Positions 1 through 10,690 of a DNA stretch of 64,000 bases are shown piece by piece (within the stretch, counting starts at the first letter, position 1; each line of letters starts with the position of its first letter). The notes beneath the pieces are model-generated. The model ran no database searches, had not been told where the DNA came from, and was given only the letters and a program-made list of their open reading frames with translations. The position numbers and the translations under genes are program-made. The stretch is from Enterovibrio sp. JCM 19048 (GTDB lineage: Bacteria; Pseudomonadota; Gammaproteobacteria; Enterobacterales; Vibrionaceae): positions 124,001 to 188,000 of the forward strand of contig BAXE01000002.1 in the NCBI GenBank assembly GCA_001310415.1, given 5' to 3'.

Positions 1-602
1 TGGCCCAGCAGGTTTACTTCACGTACGCCTTGCTCTGCCAGTTGGGCGATTTCGTACAGCACGTCATCCAGCGGACGGCTAACTTCTTCACCGCGGGTGT
101 AAGGTACCACGCAGTAAGTACAGTATTTAGAGCAGCCTTCCATGATAGAAACGAACGCCGTTGGGCCTTCAGCGCGTGGCTCAGGCAGGCTGTCGAATTT
201 CTCGATTTCAGGGAAAGAGATATCCATCACGGGTGCATCGTTCTGCTGGGATTGTTTGATCATCTCAGGCAGGCGGTGCAGGGTTTGTGGGCCGAAGATA
301 ACGTCAACGTAAGGCGCACGCTCACGGATGTGATCACCTTCTTGGGTGGCAACACAGCCGCCAACACCAATCACCAGGCCAGGCTTCTGATCCTTGAGGT
401 TTTTCCAGCGACCCAGCTGGTGGAACACTTTTTCCTGAGCCTTTTCACGGATGGAACAGGTATTCAGAAGCAGTACGTCCGCCTCTTCCGGCTCCTCGGT
501 CAGCTCGTAGCCACCGGCTACGTTGAGCAGATCTGCCATTTTTGATGAATCGTATTCGTTCATCTGGCAGCCCCAGGTTTTGATCAGCAGTTTCTTAGCC
601 AT
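1..602 (-). CDS. miaB: tRNA-2-methylthio-N6-dimethylallyladenosine synthase MiaB (N-terminal part, cut by window edge)
   Basis: MiaB is a radical-SAM methylthiotransferase that converts i6A37 to ms2i6A37 in tRNAs reading UNN codons. The first ~200 residues are present. The start [19 protein letters not shown] is the typical family N-terminus, and C12, the Cys of NTCSIREKA near residue 50 and the Cys of GGCVA near 83 ligate the auxiliary cluster. The radical-SAM CxxxCxxC ([10 protein letters not shown]) lies near residues 157-164. The gene runs off the left edge, so the C-terminal TRAM domain is not visible. It is divergent from ubiF, as in E. coli. No frameshift is seen in the visible part. 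Confidence 0.96.
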   Translation of the reverse strand, partial: MAKKLLIKTWGCQMNEYDSSKMADLLNVAGGYELTEEPEEADVLLLNTCSIREKAQEKVFHQLGRWKNLKDQKPGLVIGVGGCVATQEGDHIRERAPYVDVIFGPQTLHRLPEMIKQSQQNDAPVMDISFPEIEKFDSLPEPRAEGPTAFVSIMEGCSKYCTYCVVPYTRGEEVSRPLDDVLYEIAQLAEQGVREVNLLG

Positions 603-899
603 GTAACTCATTGCTCATAATTAACGTTTTACGTGTTCCGGCTGAGCAAAATAAAAGAGCAACCATGTAAAGGTTACCCATTGAAAAATCAGCCGAAAAT
701 CTTTGATCTTTTTGGCGCTGCGCCATGCGGCGCTAGGTCAGGCCAGCGATTAGCCGCGTATTGTACTGCGTAAGTCATTCTGTGACCAGTGCACCTTCTC
801 CCCAAATTTTTTGCAGGAATTGAGGGTGGGCGCGGCTTCAGGAGTCGCAATCGAGAGGGTTAACGGTAGAATAACCACAGCATTGTAAGAGATTGTGTT

Positions 900-2060
900 A
901 TGAAACAATTCGATATTATCGTCGTCGGCGGAGGCATGGTTGGCGCGGCCACGGCGCTGGGGCTGGCCAAACAGGGCAAACGTGTTGCCATGGTTGAACT
1001 TGCCGCACCGGCGCCGTTTGACCCTGAGCAGCCGATGGATCTGCGGGTATCCGCTATCTCGCCCGCATCTGTCGCCCTACTGAAATCCCTTAAAGTGTGG
1101 GACAGCGTGCTTGGCATGCGCCTTTGCCCGTATCGCCGACTGGAGACCTGGGAGCATCCAGAGTGCCGCATCCGCTTCAGTGCAGACAGCATGGATTTGT
1201 CTGAGCTAGGGTTTATCGTTGAAAACCGCGTGCTCCAACTCGCCTTGTGGCAAGCCTGTGAGGCACAGGAAAACCTCGAAGTGCTTTGCCCTGCCAACAT
1301 TCTGGCTATATTACCTGACAGCCAAGGGCATGCAGTGGAGCTGGATGACGGTACGATGTTGCACGGCCGCTGGCTGGTGGGCGCTGATGGCGCAAACTCC
1401 CGTGTGCGCGACTACGCCAAAATTGGCGTCACGGCCTGGGATTACCGCCAGCACTGTATGCTGGTGAATGTCAAAACCGAGTTGCCTCAGCAAGACATTA
1501 CTTGGCAATGGTTTACACCGGACGGCCCGCGCTCCTTCCTGCCGCTCCCGGGGCATCAAGGTTCATTGGTCTGGTACGACAGTCCCTCCCGCATCAAACA
1601 GCTTTGCGCAATGTCACCGCAATCGCTGCGAATCGAAATTCTCCAGCATTTTCCGAAAGAGTTAGGAGATATAGAAGTCATTCGCCAGGGTGCATTCCCA
1701 CTGACCCGCCGTCACGCCCAGCGTTACTTCAACAATGGCGTCGTGGTGTTGGGAGACGCTGCCCACACGATAAATCCATTGGCAGGGCAGGGCGTTAACC
1801 TCGGTTTTAAAGATGTGGATGCATTGCTGGATGTGGTGGCGGATGCGGGTATTGAATGGCTAAGCGATGATGTGCTGGCGGCCTACGAGCGTAAACGCAA
1901 GCCGGACAACCTTATCATGCAAACCGGGATGGACGTGTTCTATGGTGGCTTCAGTAATGAAATTGCGCCGCTTAAGTTGCTGCGTAATGTTGGATTGAAG
2001 CTGGCAGAGAATTCAGGCCCAATCAAAACTCAGGTGCTGAAATACGCCATGGGCCTTTGA
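900..2060 (+). CDS. ubiF: UbiF, ubiquinone-biosynthesis FAD monooxygenase
   Basis: UbiF hydroxylates 2-octaprenyl-3-methyl-6-methoxy-1,4-benzoquinol in ubiquinone synthesis at the inner membrane. The 386-residue product has the N-terminal FAD-binding GGGMVG motif (residues 10-15), the DGANSRVR motif near 160 that binds FAD and NAD(P)H in this class, and the second FAD motif GDAAHTINPLAGQGVNLG near 284-301. From memory of the family, the PYRRLETWE and QSGMD-like segments and the C-terminal YAMGL fit UbiF better than its paralogues UbiH and UbiI. Its position divergent to miaB matches E. coli. The gene is intact. Confidence 0.93.
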   Translation: MKQFDIIVVGGGMVGAATALGLAKQGKRVAMVELAAPAPFDPEQPMDLRVSAISPASVALLKSLKVWDSVLGMRLCPYRRLETWEHPECRIRFSADSMDLSELGFIVENRVLQLALWQACEAQENLEVLCPANILAILPDSQGHAVELDDGTMLHGRWLVGADGANSRVRDYAKIGVTAWDYRQHCMLVNVKTELPQQDITWQWFTPDGPRSFLPLPGHQGSLVWYDSPSRIKQLCAMSPQSLRIEILQHFPKELGDIEVIRQGAFPLTRRHAQRYFNNGVVVLGDAAHTINPLAGQGVNLGFKDVDALLDVVADAGIEWLSDDVLAAYERKRKPDNLIMQTGMDVFYGGFSNEIAPLKLLRNVGLKLAENSGPIKTQVLKYAMGL

Positions 2061-2110
2061 GGTATTTCTCCTTCTCTTTCAAGTATGCGAGAGAGGGATA
2101 TTGCTTTTCT

Positions 2111-2156
2111 AAGAGCCAAACCCAACCCTAGCCCTCCCCTTGGAAAGGGGAGGGGA
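2111..2156. repeat. Palindromic intergenic element between ubiF and selO
   Basis: The sequence has a 10-bp arm CCCTCCCCTT at 2132-2141, a 3-nt loop, and the exact complement at 2145-2154, preceded by a pyrimidine-rich CCCAACCCTAG stretch. It lies between the convergent 3' ends of ubiF and selO. There is no clear T-run, so it is more like a dispersed palindromic repeat (REP-like) than a standard terminator, although it may serve both genes. Whether it recurs in the genome cannot be seen here. Confidence 0.5.
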
Positions 2157-2160
2157 CATG

Positions 2161-3632
2161 TCAAGTACCGCAGAATGTTCTTAGCACACGTTCTTCCGGT
2201 GCTGGTGGCGTTTGCAAATCGCGGTTATCTTCGCTGACGGTATAAGGCGTTTTCAGTGCTTCTGCCAGTCGGTGGAATAGCGCAAAGTCGTTCCTTTCCA
2301 TTGCATCTTCTATCGCTTTTTCCACCTGATGGTTTCGGGCAATGAGTGCAGGGTTGGCTTTTCGCATCGCCGCCACTGTCTCTTCACTGTCATTTCTGAC
2401 CGACTTCCAATTAGCCAGCCAGGCCTCGCCGTTTTGCCGATGGGTGAACAGAGCGAGTAGCTCTGTTTCATTGTCTCCCTGAGCCATGCGTGTCAGCGCA
2501 TCGAAAAACTGGGTGAAGTCGATTTTCTCAGACTCCAAAAGCGGCAGAGTTTGGTTGACCAGATCGTCAGCGTCCTGAGTTGTTGCCGTGACCCCTAGCT
2601 TTTGCATCAAGCCATGATGAAATGCAGTTTGGAAGGTTGATATGTAAGTGCCGAGTTTCTCTTCTGCCAACGCGACAGCCTTGTCCGTGTCCTCATCAAA
2701 CAGTGGCAGCAAGGTTTCTGCAAAGCGTGAGAGGTTCCAGTAACCAATATTGGCTTGCTGATCCCAGGCATAGCGCCCGTCGCGGTCAATCGAGCTGAAC
2801 ACTTTGCCAGCTTTGAACTCATCCATAAAAGCGCAGGGCCGAAGTCGATGGTCTCGCCAACCAGCGACATATTGTCGGTGTTCATCACACCGTGGATAAA
2901 GCCAACCAGCATCCACTGCGAAATCAAGTTTGCCTGTCGGACAGCAATCGTTTCCAGTAGGGCGGGATATTTGTCATCACGTGCTGTGAGATTCTGGAAG
3001 TGATGTTCAATCAAGTGATCGGCAAGGGCTTTGACACCATGCTCGCCCAGCTTAGCATAGGCATACTGAAATGAGCCTACGCGGATGTGACTGCTTGCAG
3101 TTCTCACCTGAATACCACCCGGCACCATCTGGTATTCGCGCATCACTGATTCTCCAGTAGCGAGGATCGCAAGCGTTCTCGTCGTTGGAATACCAAGACC
3201 TGCCATGGCTTCACTGATAAGGTATTCGCGGATCACGGCTCCCACAGTGGCACGTCCATCACCGCCCCGTGAATAAGGGGTTCTGCCTGAGCCTTTAAGT
3301 TGCACATCCACATACTTGCCATCCGGCGTTGGTATCTGTCCCAGCATGTGAGCGCGGCCGTCACCCAAAAGTGGCGAGTAATAGCCAAACTGGTGACCAG
3401 CGTAGGCCATGGCGATGGGATTGGCATCGGGATAGTCACTGTTACCTGCCAGCGCATGGATACCTTCTGCGCTTTCAAACCAATCCGAATTGAGGCCGTA
3501 CTCATCTAGCAGATCATGATTGAGTGCCAACATTGCCGGGGCTTCGACCCTACGTGGTGCGAGCGGGGTATAGATATCTTCGGGGAGAGAAAGATAAATC
3601 TGGTGTTTTATCGGCGAGGTAAGGTTTGCCAT
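2161..3632 (-). CDS. selO: SelO (YdiU) protein adenylyltransferase, one frameshift
   Basis: SelO is a pseudokinase-fold enzyme that transfers AMP to protein Ser/Thr/Tyr residues and is linked to oxidative stress. The N-terminal frame carries the conserved blocks AYAGHQFGYYSPLLGDGRA and LKGSGRTPYSRGGDGRA, and later GVMNTDNMSLVGETIDFGP. The C-terminal frame continues with FMDEF, SSIDRDGRYAWDQQ and ends in TFCGT, the usual Cys-containing tail. The two frames join near 2838, where one base is missing between DFGP and (C)AF. Corrected length is about 490 residues, as expected for the family. The break looks like a sequencing error because both halves are otherwise well conserved. Confidence 0.93.
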
Positions 3633-3731
3633 GACTGCTCAATCCATTAGAGGCTTTACTCAAGCGTACAGGGATTGGCGCGGCTTTCAACCACGTAACC
3701 GTTGTGGGAAATTTATGGGGTTCAGAAACGA

Positions 3732-3757
3732 GGAAAGCCCGCTAAAAGCGAGCTTTC
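3732..3757 (-). terminator. Hairpin after the tRNA operon
   Basis: GAAAGC and GCTTTC arms with an inner CGC/GCG pair enclose a TAAAA loop immediately after the last tRNA-Gln of the minus-strand operon. The T-tract is weak, so this is either a poor intrinsic terminator or a 3'-end processing barrier. Confidence 0.5.
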
Positions 3758-3762
3758 AAATA

Positions 3763-3837
3763 TGGCTGGGGTACCTGGATTCGAACCAGGGAATGGCGGC
3801 ATCAAAAGCCGCTGCCTTACCGCTTGGCGATACCCCA
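3763..3837 (-). tRNA. tRNA-Gln (anticodon TTG), copy 1
   Basis: A 75-nt cloverleaf with TGGGGTA/TACCCCA acceptor stem, loop TTTTGAT giving anticodon TTG (codon CAA), TTCGAAT T-loop and an encoded CCA end. It is the last gene of a seven-tRNA operon. Confidence 0.97.
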
Positions 3838-3863
3838 ATTGTACTTTGCTATCAGCAAAGATT

Positions 3864-3950
3864 TGGTGCGAAGGGAGAGACTTGAACTCTCACGTCCGTA
3901 AGGACACTAACACCTGAAGCTAGCGCGTCTACCAATTCCGCCACCATCGC
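3864..3950 (-). tRNA. tRNA-Leu (anticodon CAG), copy 1
   Basis: An 87-nt class II tRNA with long variable arm, anticodon loop TTCAGGT (CAG, codon CUG), TTCAAGT T-loop and encoded CCA. It is identical to the other two Leu copies of the operon over its visible length. Confidence 0.97.
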
Positions 3951-4007
3951 AAACTGATTGTCTGTCAGTTTTTAACCTTGTCTGATTCTCTTTCGAGCAA
4001 GGAGGAT

Positions 4008-4094
4008 TGGTGCGAAGGGAGAGACTTGAACTCTCACGTCCGTAAGGACACTAACACCTGAAGCTAGCGCGTCTACCAATTCCGCCACCATCGC
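4008..4094 (-). tRNA. tRNA-Leu (anticodon CAG), copy 2
   Basis: An 87-nt class II tRNA with the same sequence as its neighbour at 3864-3950, anticodon CAG and encoded CCA. Two Leu genes in tandem here break the otherwise regular Met-Leu-Gln order. Confidence 0.97.
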
Positions 4095-4186
4095 ATTTGT
4101 TTTGTTTCCCAGATTGAAAGCCTTCGCTTTCCGAGATTTGGTAGTGTCTCTTATCTGGCCGAAAGTCTCAAGACTTTCAGTATTAG

Positions 4187-4263
4187 TGGTGGCTACGACG
4201 GGATTCGAACCTGTGACCCCATCATTATGAGTGATGTGCTCTAACCAACTGAGCTACGTAGCC
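4187..4263 (-). tRNA. tRNA-Met elongator (anticodon CAT), copy 1
   Basis: A 77-nt tRNA with GGCTACG acceptor stem, loop CTCATAA (anticodon CAT) and encoded CCA. The sequence matches, as I recall it, the enterobacterial elongator metT/metU tRNA, not the initiator or the lysidine-modified Ile2 type. Confidence 0.96.
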
Positions 4264-4274
4264 AACCTGAAATA

Positions 4275-4349
4275 TGGCTGGGGTACCTGGATTCGAACCA
4301 GGGAATGGCGGCATCAAAAGCCGCTGCCTTACCGCTTGGCGATACCCCA
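4275..4349 (-). tRNA. tRNA-Gln (anticodon TTG), copy 2
   Basis: A 75-nt tRNA with anticodon TTG, identical to the copy at 3763-3837. Its spacer to the upstream Leu gene is nearly the same as in the other Leu-Gln pair, which points to a segmental duplication. Confidence 0.97.
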
Positions 4350-4377
4350 ATTGTACTTTGCTTATTCAGCAAAGATT

Positions 4378-4464
4378 TGGTGCGAAGGGAGAGACTTGAA
4401 CTCTCACGTCCGTAAGGACACTAACACCTGAAGCTAGCGCGTCTACCAATTCCGCCACCATCGC
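4378..4464 (-). tRNA. tRNA-Leu (anticodon CAG), copy 3
   Basis: An 87-nt class II tRNA, anticodon CAG, encoded CCA. It is the second gene of the operon, directly after the first tRNA-Met. Confidence 0.97.
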
Positions 4465-4490
4465 ATCGCAATGCACTGGAAAGAAGAAGA

Positions 4491-4567
4491 TGGTGGCTAC
4501 GACGGGATTCGAACCTGTGACCCCATCATTATGAGTGATGTGCTCTAACCAACTGAGCTACGTAGCC
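4491..4567 (-). tRNA. tRNA-Met elongator (anticodon CAT), copy 2, first gene of operon
   Basis: A 77-nt tRNA, anticodon CAT, with the same sequence as the copy at 4187-4263. It is promoter-proximal: its 5' end is about 40 nt downstream of the -10 box. Confidence 0.96.
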
Positions 4568-4606
4568 ATCTTTTTTCTTTCGGGGTTATCCCTGAGTGCG
4601 GGGCGC

Positions 4607-4635
4607 ATTATGCGAAGAAGCATGGGGCGCGTCAA
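4607..4635 (-). promoter_or_regulatory. Strong sigma-70 promoter of the Met-Leu-Gln tRNA operon
   Basis: On the minus strand, TTGACG (-35, plus 4630-4635), an exact 17-bp spacer and CATAAT (-10, plus 4607-4612) are followed by a GC-rich GCGCCCCGC discriminator. A GC-rich discriminator is the mark of stringently (ppGpp/DksA) controlled stable-RNA promoters; that control is inferred here. Confidence 0.85.
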
Positions 4636-4751
4636 CCATTTTTCTGTGCTTTTTTTTCGATTTCGGTGTCTTCGCTGTCAATTTAATCATCTTGATGGGA
4701 TAAGCAACAGCTGGCTACCTGTAAGCCACGATTTTTCAACAATTAGATAAA

Positions 4752-4779
4752 ACAAAAGCTGGCATTAGCCAGCTTTTGT
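4752..4779. terminator. Rho-independent terminator downstream of ychF
   Basis: ACAAAAGCTGG and CCAGCTTTTGT arms around a 6-nt loop, with A and T tracts on both sides, lie just past the ychF stop codon and can act on the minus strand. Confidence 0.85.
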
Positions 4780-4800
4780 GGGGTTCAGCGCTTAACAGAA

Positions 4801-5892
4801 TTAAACGTTAAAGCGGAAGTGGATTACGTCGCCATCTTTAACGATGTACTCTTTACCTTCCAAACGCCATTTACCCGCTACTTTCGCGCCTGCTTCACCG
4901 TTGTTTTCGATGAAATCGTCAAAACCGATGATTTCTGCACGGATAAAGCCTTTTTCGAAGTCAGTGTGGATCTTACCTGCAGCTTGTGGCGCAGTGGCAC
5001 CTACAGGGATAGTCCACGCGCGAACTTCTTTCACACCCGCGGTGAAGTAAGTTTGCAGAGTCAGCAGATCGTAACCTGCGCGGATCACGCGGTTCAGACC
5101 AGGCTCTTCCAGACCCATCTCTTCCAGGAATACCGCTGCTTCATCCGCGTCCAGCTCAGACAGCTCGCCTTCGATTTCCGCACAAACGGCAACAACGGTT
5201 GCGCCTTCAGCTTCTGCGATTTCGCGAACGATATCCAGGTATGGGTTGTTTTCGAAGCCGTCATCGTTCACGTTCGCGATGTACATGGTTGGCTTCATGG
5301 TCAGGAAGTTCAGGTAATCAACCGCGGCTTTTTCTTCTTTGGTCAATTCAACAGAGCGCAGCATTTTGCCTTCTTCCAGAACTGGCAGCAGTTTTTCCAG
5401 AACCGCGATTTCGAATTTCGCATCACGGTCACCGCCTTTGGCTTTCTTTGCCTGACGCTGGATAGCGCGCTCACACGCTTCCAAGTCGGACAGAGCAAGC
5501 TCGGTGTTGATAACATCAATATCGTCTGCAGGGCTTACTTTGCCCGCAACGTGGATGATGTTGTCGTTTTCGAAACAACGTACAACGTGACCAATTGCGT
5601 CAGTTTCACGGATGTTAGCCAGGAACTTGTTGCCCAGACCTTCGCCTTTAGAAGCACCGGCAACCAGACCCGCGATGTCTACGAATTCCATGGTGGTTGG
5701 CAGGATACGTTGTGGGTTTACGATCTTCGCCAGCGCTTCCAGACGCAGATCGGGTACTGGTACCACACCTGTGTTTGGCTCGATAGTACAGAACGGGAAG
5801 TTTGCCGCTTCAATACCGGCTTTGGTCAGAGCGTTGAACAGAGTTGATTTGCCCACGTTTGGCAGACCAACGATACCGCATTTAAAACCCAT
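4801..5892 (-). CDS. ychF: YchF/EngD, Obg-like redox-regulated GTPase/ATPase
   Basis: YchF is a cytosolic ATPase/GTPase that binds ribosomes and down-regulates the oxidative stress response. The 363-residue product has the P-loop [14 protein letters not shown] from residue 9, the G3 motif [17 protein letters not shown], a non-canonical NVNDDG in place of NKxD (the basis of ATP preference in the family), and a C-terminal TGS domain (residues ~280-363, [18 protein letters not shown]). Its position directly downstream of pth, with about 50 bp between them, is conserved in gammaproteobacteria. The gene is intact and followed by a terminator. Confidence 0.96.
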   Translation of the reverse strand: MGFKCGIVGLPNVGKSTLFNALTKAGIEAANFPFCTIEPNTGVVPVPDLRLEALAKIVNPQRILPTTMEFVDIAGLVAGASKGEGLGNKFLANIRETDAIGHVVRCFENDNIIHVAGKVSPADDIDVINTELALSDLEACERAIQRQAKKAKGGDRDAKFEIAVLEKLLPVLEEGKMLRSVELTKEEKAAVDYLNFLTMKPTMYIANVNDDGFENNPYLDIVREIAEAEGATVVAVCAEIEGELSELDADEAAVFLEEMGLEEPGLNRVIRAGYDLLTLQTYFTAGVKEVRAWTIPVGATAPQAAGKIHTDFEKGFIRAEIIGFDDFIENNGEAGAKVAGKWRLEGKEYIVKDGDVIHFRFNV

Positions 5893-5943
5893 GAGATGGT
5901 AACCTTTCGTTGTATAAGCAGTGAAAGCAGAACAAGACGAGTC

Positions 5944-6534
5944 TTATTGTGCCTTAAATGTATGCAGGCGATTTTGCGCCTTGGCCAGATCGTCTTTTAG
6001 CAAAATGTCGATGCAGCGAACGGCTTCATCAACGGCTTGCTCAATCTGGCTCTGTTCGGCAGCAGGGGCTTTAGTCAGCACGAATCCTGCCACTTTGTCT
6101 TTGTGACCCGGGTGTCCGATCCCGATACGCAGACGGTAAAATTCTTTGTTGTTGCCCATTTTACTGATGATGTCGCGAAGGCCATTGTGACCGCCGTGAC
6201 CACCACCTTTTTTGAATTTGGCAACACCCGGTGGCAAGTCCAGCTCATCGTGCGCGACCATGATTTCTTCCGGTTTGATCTGGAAGAATTTGGCCAGCGC
6301 GGCAACAGACTTACCTGACAGGTTCATAAAGGTGGTTGGCACCAGAAGGCGCAGCTCTTCACCACCCACATTGATTCTGGCAGTTAAACCGAAGTATTTT
6401 TTATCTTCTTTAAGCGACACGTTGTGGATACGTGCCAGCTCTTCCACTACCCAGGCGCCCGCATTGTGACGCGTTTTTGCATATTCTGGCCCTGGATTTG
6501 CCAGACCCACTAAAAGACGAATTTGATCGCTCAC
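5944..6534 (-). CDS. pth: Peptidyl-tRNA hydrolase
   Basis: Pth releases peptides from peptidyl-tRNA that has dropped off the ribosome. The frame is open further upstream, but the protein homologous to the family starts at the GTG at 6534 ([14 protein letters not shown]), giving 196 residues, the normal size. H23 in KTRHNAG corresponds to catalytic H20 of E. coli; N13, N71-region MNLSGKS and D96-region HDELDLPPG are also present. The pth-ychF pair is probably one transcript, separated from prs upstream by a terminator. Confidence 0.95.
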   Translation of the reverse strand: MSDQIRLLVGLANPGPEYAKTRHNAGAWVVEELARIHNVSLKEDKKYFGLTARINVGGEELRLLVPTTFMNLSGKSVAALAKFFQIKPEEIMVAHDELDLPPGVAKFKKGGGHGGHNGLRDIISKMGNNKEFYRLRIGIGHPGHKDKVAGFVLTKAPAAEQSQIEQAVDEAVRCIDILLKDDLAKAQNRLHTFKAQ

Positions 6535-6632
6535 GGTGAGATTCTCATTGTTCTGTGTAAACAGTGTTACGCACAGTGGCGGAACCACCCCGTGCCAAAA
6601 GCGGCTTATCCTACCATTATCTGTGCAAAACA

Positions 6633-6664
6633 AAAACGCCCCGCAATAAGCGAGGCGTTTTTCC
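6633..6664. terminator. Terminator between prs and pth
   Basis: AAAACGCC and GGCGTTTT arms with an inner CGC/GCG pair and a short AATAA loop form an intrinsic terminator after prs on the minus strand. Confidence 0.8.
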
Positions 6665-6679
6665 TGCAAGGAAGGTCGA

Positions 6680-7668
<989 letters not shown>

Positions 7669-7671
7669 TCA

Positions 7672-8523
7672 TCAGTCTTGCGCATTCAGCGTGGTTAAAA
7701 GCGGTGAAGTGTTCACACCACGCGCAACAAAACCAGTGAGCCAGTCGGGCAATTTGTTAAAAGTGGAACGTGCATCTTGTTCATTTTCGAATTCAGCGAA
7801 AACGCAGGCACCTGTTCCGGTCAATCTTGACGGCGCGTATTCTAGCAGCCACGAAATAGCCTTATCAACCTCTGGGAACAACTCTCTGACTATCTTTTCG
7901 CAATCGTTTTCGTATTTTGATGCCAATAGCGCATTTAGTGTGCGCTTGGGTGTATCGCGAGTCAGATGAGGGTGACCAAAAATCTTGGCGGTAGCGATGC
8001 TAACGTCCGGTTTTGCAACTAAATACCATTTTTCTTCAGCGTCGGCTTTTTGAAGCTGTTCACCAACGCCTTCGGCAAAAGCCGTTGTACCACGTACAAA
8101 CACAGGAACATCCGCGCCCAGCGCCAGCCCCATGGCGGCCATCTCATCGACAGAAAGGCCGGTTTCCCAAAGGTGGTTCAATGCAACCAGCGTGGTGGCT
8201 GCGTTAGATGAACCACCACCCAGCCCACCGCCCATCGGCAGCACTTTTTCCACATGAATATGCGCGCCTTTCTCGCAGCCGGTTTTGGCTTTGATGGCCA
8301 TTGCAGCGCGGAAAATCAGGTTGTCTTCGACAGGGACGCCTTCAATTTCCGGTGAAAGGGTGATAACACCGCTGTCATTCGGGGTGATGGAGAGTGTGTC
8401 GCCATACTCCAGAAATTGAAAAAGGGTTTGCAGATCGTGATAGCCGTTGTCACGGCGGCCAGTGATGTAAAGGAAAAGGTTGAGTTTGGCCGGAGCTGGC
8501 CAAACTGAAGTGTTTTGCGTCAT
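7672..8523 (-). CDS. ispE: 4-diphosphocytidyl-2-C-methyl-D-erythritol kinase IspE
   Basis: IspE phosphorylates CDP-methylerythritol in the non-mevalonate isoprenoid pathway. I chose the ATG at 8523 because it overlaps the lolB stop in an ATGA, and the sequence from there ([19 protein letters not shown]) matches the family start. The GHMP-kinase motifs are visible: [10 protein letters not shown] near residue 11, the ATP-binding [14 protein letters not shown] near 92-105 and the C-terminal [12 protein letters not shown]. Length is 283 residues. It sits between lolB and prs, the standard gammaproteobacterial arrangement. The gene is intact. Confidence 0.96.
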   Translation of the reverse strand: MTQNTSVWPAPAKLNLFLYITGRRDNGYHDLQTLFQFLEYGDTLSITPNDSGVITLSPEIEGVPVEDNLIFRAAMAIKAKTGCEKGAHIHVEKVLPMGGGLGGGSSNAATTLVALNHLWETGLSVDEMAAMGLALGADVPVFVRGTTAFAEGVGEQLQKADAEEKWYLVAKPDVSIATAKIFGHPHLTRDTPKRTLNALLASKYENDCEKIVRELFPEVDKAISWLLEYAPSRLTGTGACVFAEFENEQDARSTFNKLPDWLTGFVARGVNTSPLLTTLNAQD

Positions 8524-9122
8524 TGCGGATAAACCCATTCAGAGATGACCAGATTCACTTTTTGCTGGTCCTGATTCATTTTAATTTTGGCCGGAAGCAG
8601 GCTCTTGGTGTCTGCATCGTAGGCGCTGTATTCAAGCTGCCAACCGGGCTGGTTGGTATCGGGAGCATTTTCACTGAGATAGGCCAAGCGGTTGTCAGCC
8701 CCCAAGGTGTACTGATTTTTCTCAGCAGGTAGGCCTTTCACCCATTGCATCATCTCATCCACTGGCAGGGCAATGCCGGTCAGTTTTTGTAAAAGGCTGG
8801 CCGCATTACGTCCCATATAGCGGTTGCCGTCGCCATCGACCAGCACCGCCATTTTGGGCGTCGCATCAAGCTTGAACAGGGTAGTTCCGAGGAAATTGGT
8901 CAGGCGAAGAGAGAGGTCGTCGCCGTTTTGCTCCCAGATAAAATTGGCAGACACCCGCTGCTCTGGGCTTATTAAAGCCACTTTGCCTTTGGCAGTGAAA
9001 TCTGTAATGGCAACGAGCGCGGCTTGATGTGCTTCCCACTCGGTTTGTGGTACCGGTGGAGGTGTCGCACAGCCGGAGAGAATGAGGACTAGTAGAAAGA
9101 GGACGTTGTAACGTCGAAACAT
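8520..9122 (-). CDS. lolB: Outer-membrane lipoprotein receptor LolB
   Basis: LolB takes lipoproteins from the periplasmic carrier LolA and inserts them into the outer membrane. The frame is open upstream, but the start is placed at 9122 because it yields a clean lipoprotein signal ([19 protein letters not shown]) with lipobox LSGC, Cys19. The mature part has the LolB-like [26 protein letters not shown] strand region and the conserved W-rich GW(Q)LEYSAYD. Length is 200 residues. Its stop overlaps the ispE start, so the two are translationally coupled. It is divergent from hemA, as in E. coli. Confidence 0.95.
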   Translation of the reverse strand: MFRRYNVLFLLVLILSGCATPPPVPQTEWEAHQAALVAITDFTAKGKVALISPEQRVSANFIWEQNGDDLSLRLTNFLGTTLFKLDATPKMAVLVDGDGNRYMGRNAASLLQKLTGIALPVDEMMQWVKGLPAEKNQYTLGADNRLAYLSENAPDTNQPGWQLEYSAYDADTKSLLPAKIKMNQDQQKVNLVISEWVYPQ

Positions 9123-9415
9123 GGGCAAACTCCGTTTTTCATTCAACCCGGGTGAAGAATGGGGTCTAGTATATCCTCGACCCTGGGATAAATCTTGTTG
9201 CATGCGTGTCACGCTAACTTTCCATACTGCATGCTTTGAAAAAACGCATTGTTGAGCTGTTGAAAAATTGGACGAAAATGGTGTGATGAGGGTGAAATAA
9301 TCACACTTCTGCTTGTTAGCAGGATAGGGAGACTAATGTTATCTTTTATTCGACGGGCCCATAAAGTAAAATCCTCGGCTCGGATTTCACCTGGTGCTGT
9401 CGGTAACCCTGCTTA

Positions 9416-10675
9416 ATGAGCTTGTTAGTTCTCGGAATTAATCATAAGACCGCTACGGTCGACCTGCGTGAAAAAGTCGCTTTTTCACCTGAACAACTTC
9501 GCGATGCATTGCACCAGCTTAAAGAAAAGCAGGTAGTGCAGAGTGGAGTGATCGTGTCTACCTGTAACCGCACAGAAATCTATTGTGAAATCGACCAGCC
9601 AAGCCCGGGTGTGGTAGTGGACTGGTTACGCGAATTCCATAACCTTGACAGCGACGCATTAGTCCCCTGCCTTTATACCCACCATGATCAGGCAGCTGCC
9701 CAGCATTTGATGCGCGTAGCTTGTGGTCTGGATTCCCTGGTGTTGGGTGAGCCGCAAATATTGGGACAGGTCAAACAGGCCTATGCAGATTCTGTCGAGC
9801 AGGACGTGATCAGCGGTGCTCTGGAGCGCCTGTTCCACAAAACCTTTACCGTTGCCAAACGTGTCCGCACAGAAACCGATATTGGTGGTAATGCGGTGTC
9901 GGTGGCTTTTGCTGCCTGTTCACTCGCGCGCCAGATTTTTGAATCACTGGAAGACTCGACGGCGTTGCTGGTCGGTGCCGGTGAGACTATCGAATTGGTG
10001 GCCAAACACCTTTACGAACACAAGTGCAAAAACATCATTGTTGCCAACCGTACCCGTGAGCGTGCCAAGCCGTTTGCGGATGCCTTTGGTGCTGAGATTA
10101 TTTCGCTGGAAGAAATTCCGGAACACATGCACAAAGCCGACATTGTCATCAGTTCGACGGCTGCACCGCTGCCGATCATTGGCAAAGGCATGGTGGAAAA
10201 AGCGATTAAAGTGCGCCGCCATCAGCCAATGCTGCTGATCGATATTGCTGTTCCGCGTGATATTGAAGAAGAAGTCGGTGAGCTGAATGATGCTTACCTG
10301 TATACGGTGGACGATTTGCAGTCTATCGTAGAGCGTAACCGTGAGCAGCGTAAAGCGGCAGCAGTGCAGGCAGAAGCCATCATCGACGAAGAAAGCGACG
10401 GCTTTATGATTTGGATGCGTTCACGCAGTGCCGTGGACAGCATCAAGCAATACCGTGCTCAGTCAGAAGCACTGAAAGATGAATTACTCAGCAAGAGCTT
10501 ACAAGCCCTCGCCAGTGGCGCCGATCCACAAAAAGTGGTCGCCGAGCTGAGCAATCGACTAACCAACAAATTGATCCATGCGCCAACTCAGGCCATGCAG
10601 GAAGCTGCCAGAAATGGCGACGCACGTACACTGGAAACGCTGCGTCAGAGCTTAGGTCTGGATCCCCTGAAATAG
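9416..10675 (+). CDS. hemA: Glutamyl-tRNA reductase HemA
   Basis: HemA reduces glutamyl-tRNA(Glu) to glutamate-1-semialdehyde, the first committed step of tetrapyrrole synthesis. The 419-residue protein has catalytic Cys50 in [14 protein letters not shown], the substrate-binding [20 protein letters not shown], the NADPH-binding [14 protein letters not shown] and the C-terminal dimerisation helix. It starts the hemA-prfA-prmC-sirB-kdsA series. In the 293-bp gap to lolB an imperfect AAATCC/GGATTT hairpin lies 30-50 nt before the ATG and no strong Shine-Dalgarno is seen, so translation may be modest. The gene is intact. Confidence 0.97.
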   Translation: MSLLVLGINHKTATVDLREKVAFSPEQLRDALHQLKEKQVVQSGVIVSTCNRTEIYCEIDQPSPGVVVDWLREFHNLDSDALVPCLYTHHDQAAAQHLMRVACGLDSLVLGEPQILGQVKQAYADSVEQDVISGALERLFHKTFTVAKRVRTETDIGGNAVSVAFAACSLARQIFESLEDSTALLVGAGETIELVAKHLYEHKCKNIIVANRTRERAKPFADAFGAEIISLEEIPEHMHKADIVISSTAAPLPIIGKGMVEKAIKVRRHQPMLLIDIAVPRDIEEEVGELNDAYLYTVDDLQSIVERNREQRKAAAVQAEAIIDEESDGFMIWMRSRSAVDSIKQYRAQSEALKDELLSKSLQALASGADPQKVVAELSNRLTNKLIHAPTQAMQEAARNGDARTLETLRQSLGLDPLK

Positions 10676-10690
10676 TTTTTAAGACTCATT

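Noticed and set aside
2161-2175. Possible selenocysteine at the SelO C-terminus
   Set aside because: The tail reads TFCGT with an ordinary Cys codon followed by the stop; no SECIS-like element or in-frame TGA at that position is seen.
4819-5847. A 342-codon plus-strand frame opposite ychF, rich in Phe and Val
   Set aside because: It is the antisense shadow of ychF: its codons mirror a highly biased gene, it has no ribosome-binding site and no recognisable domain.
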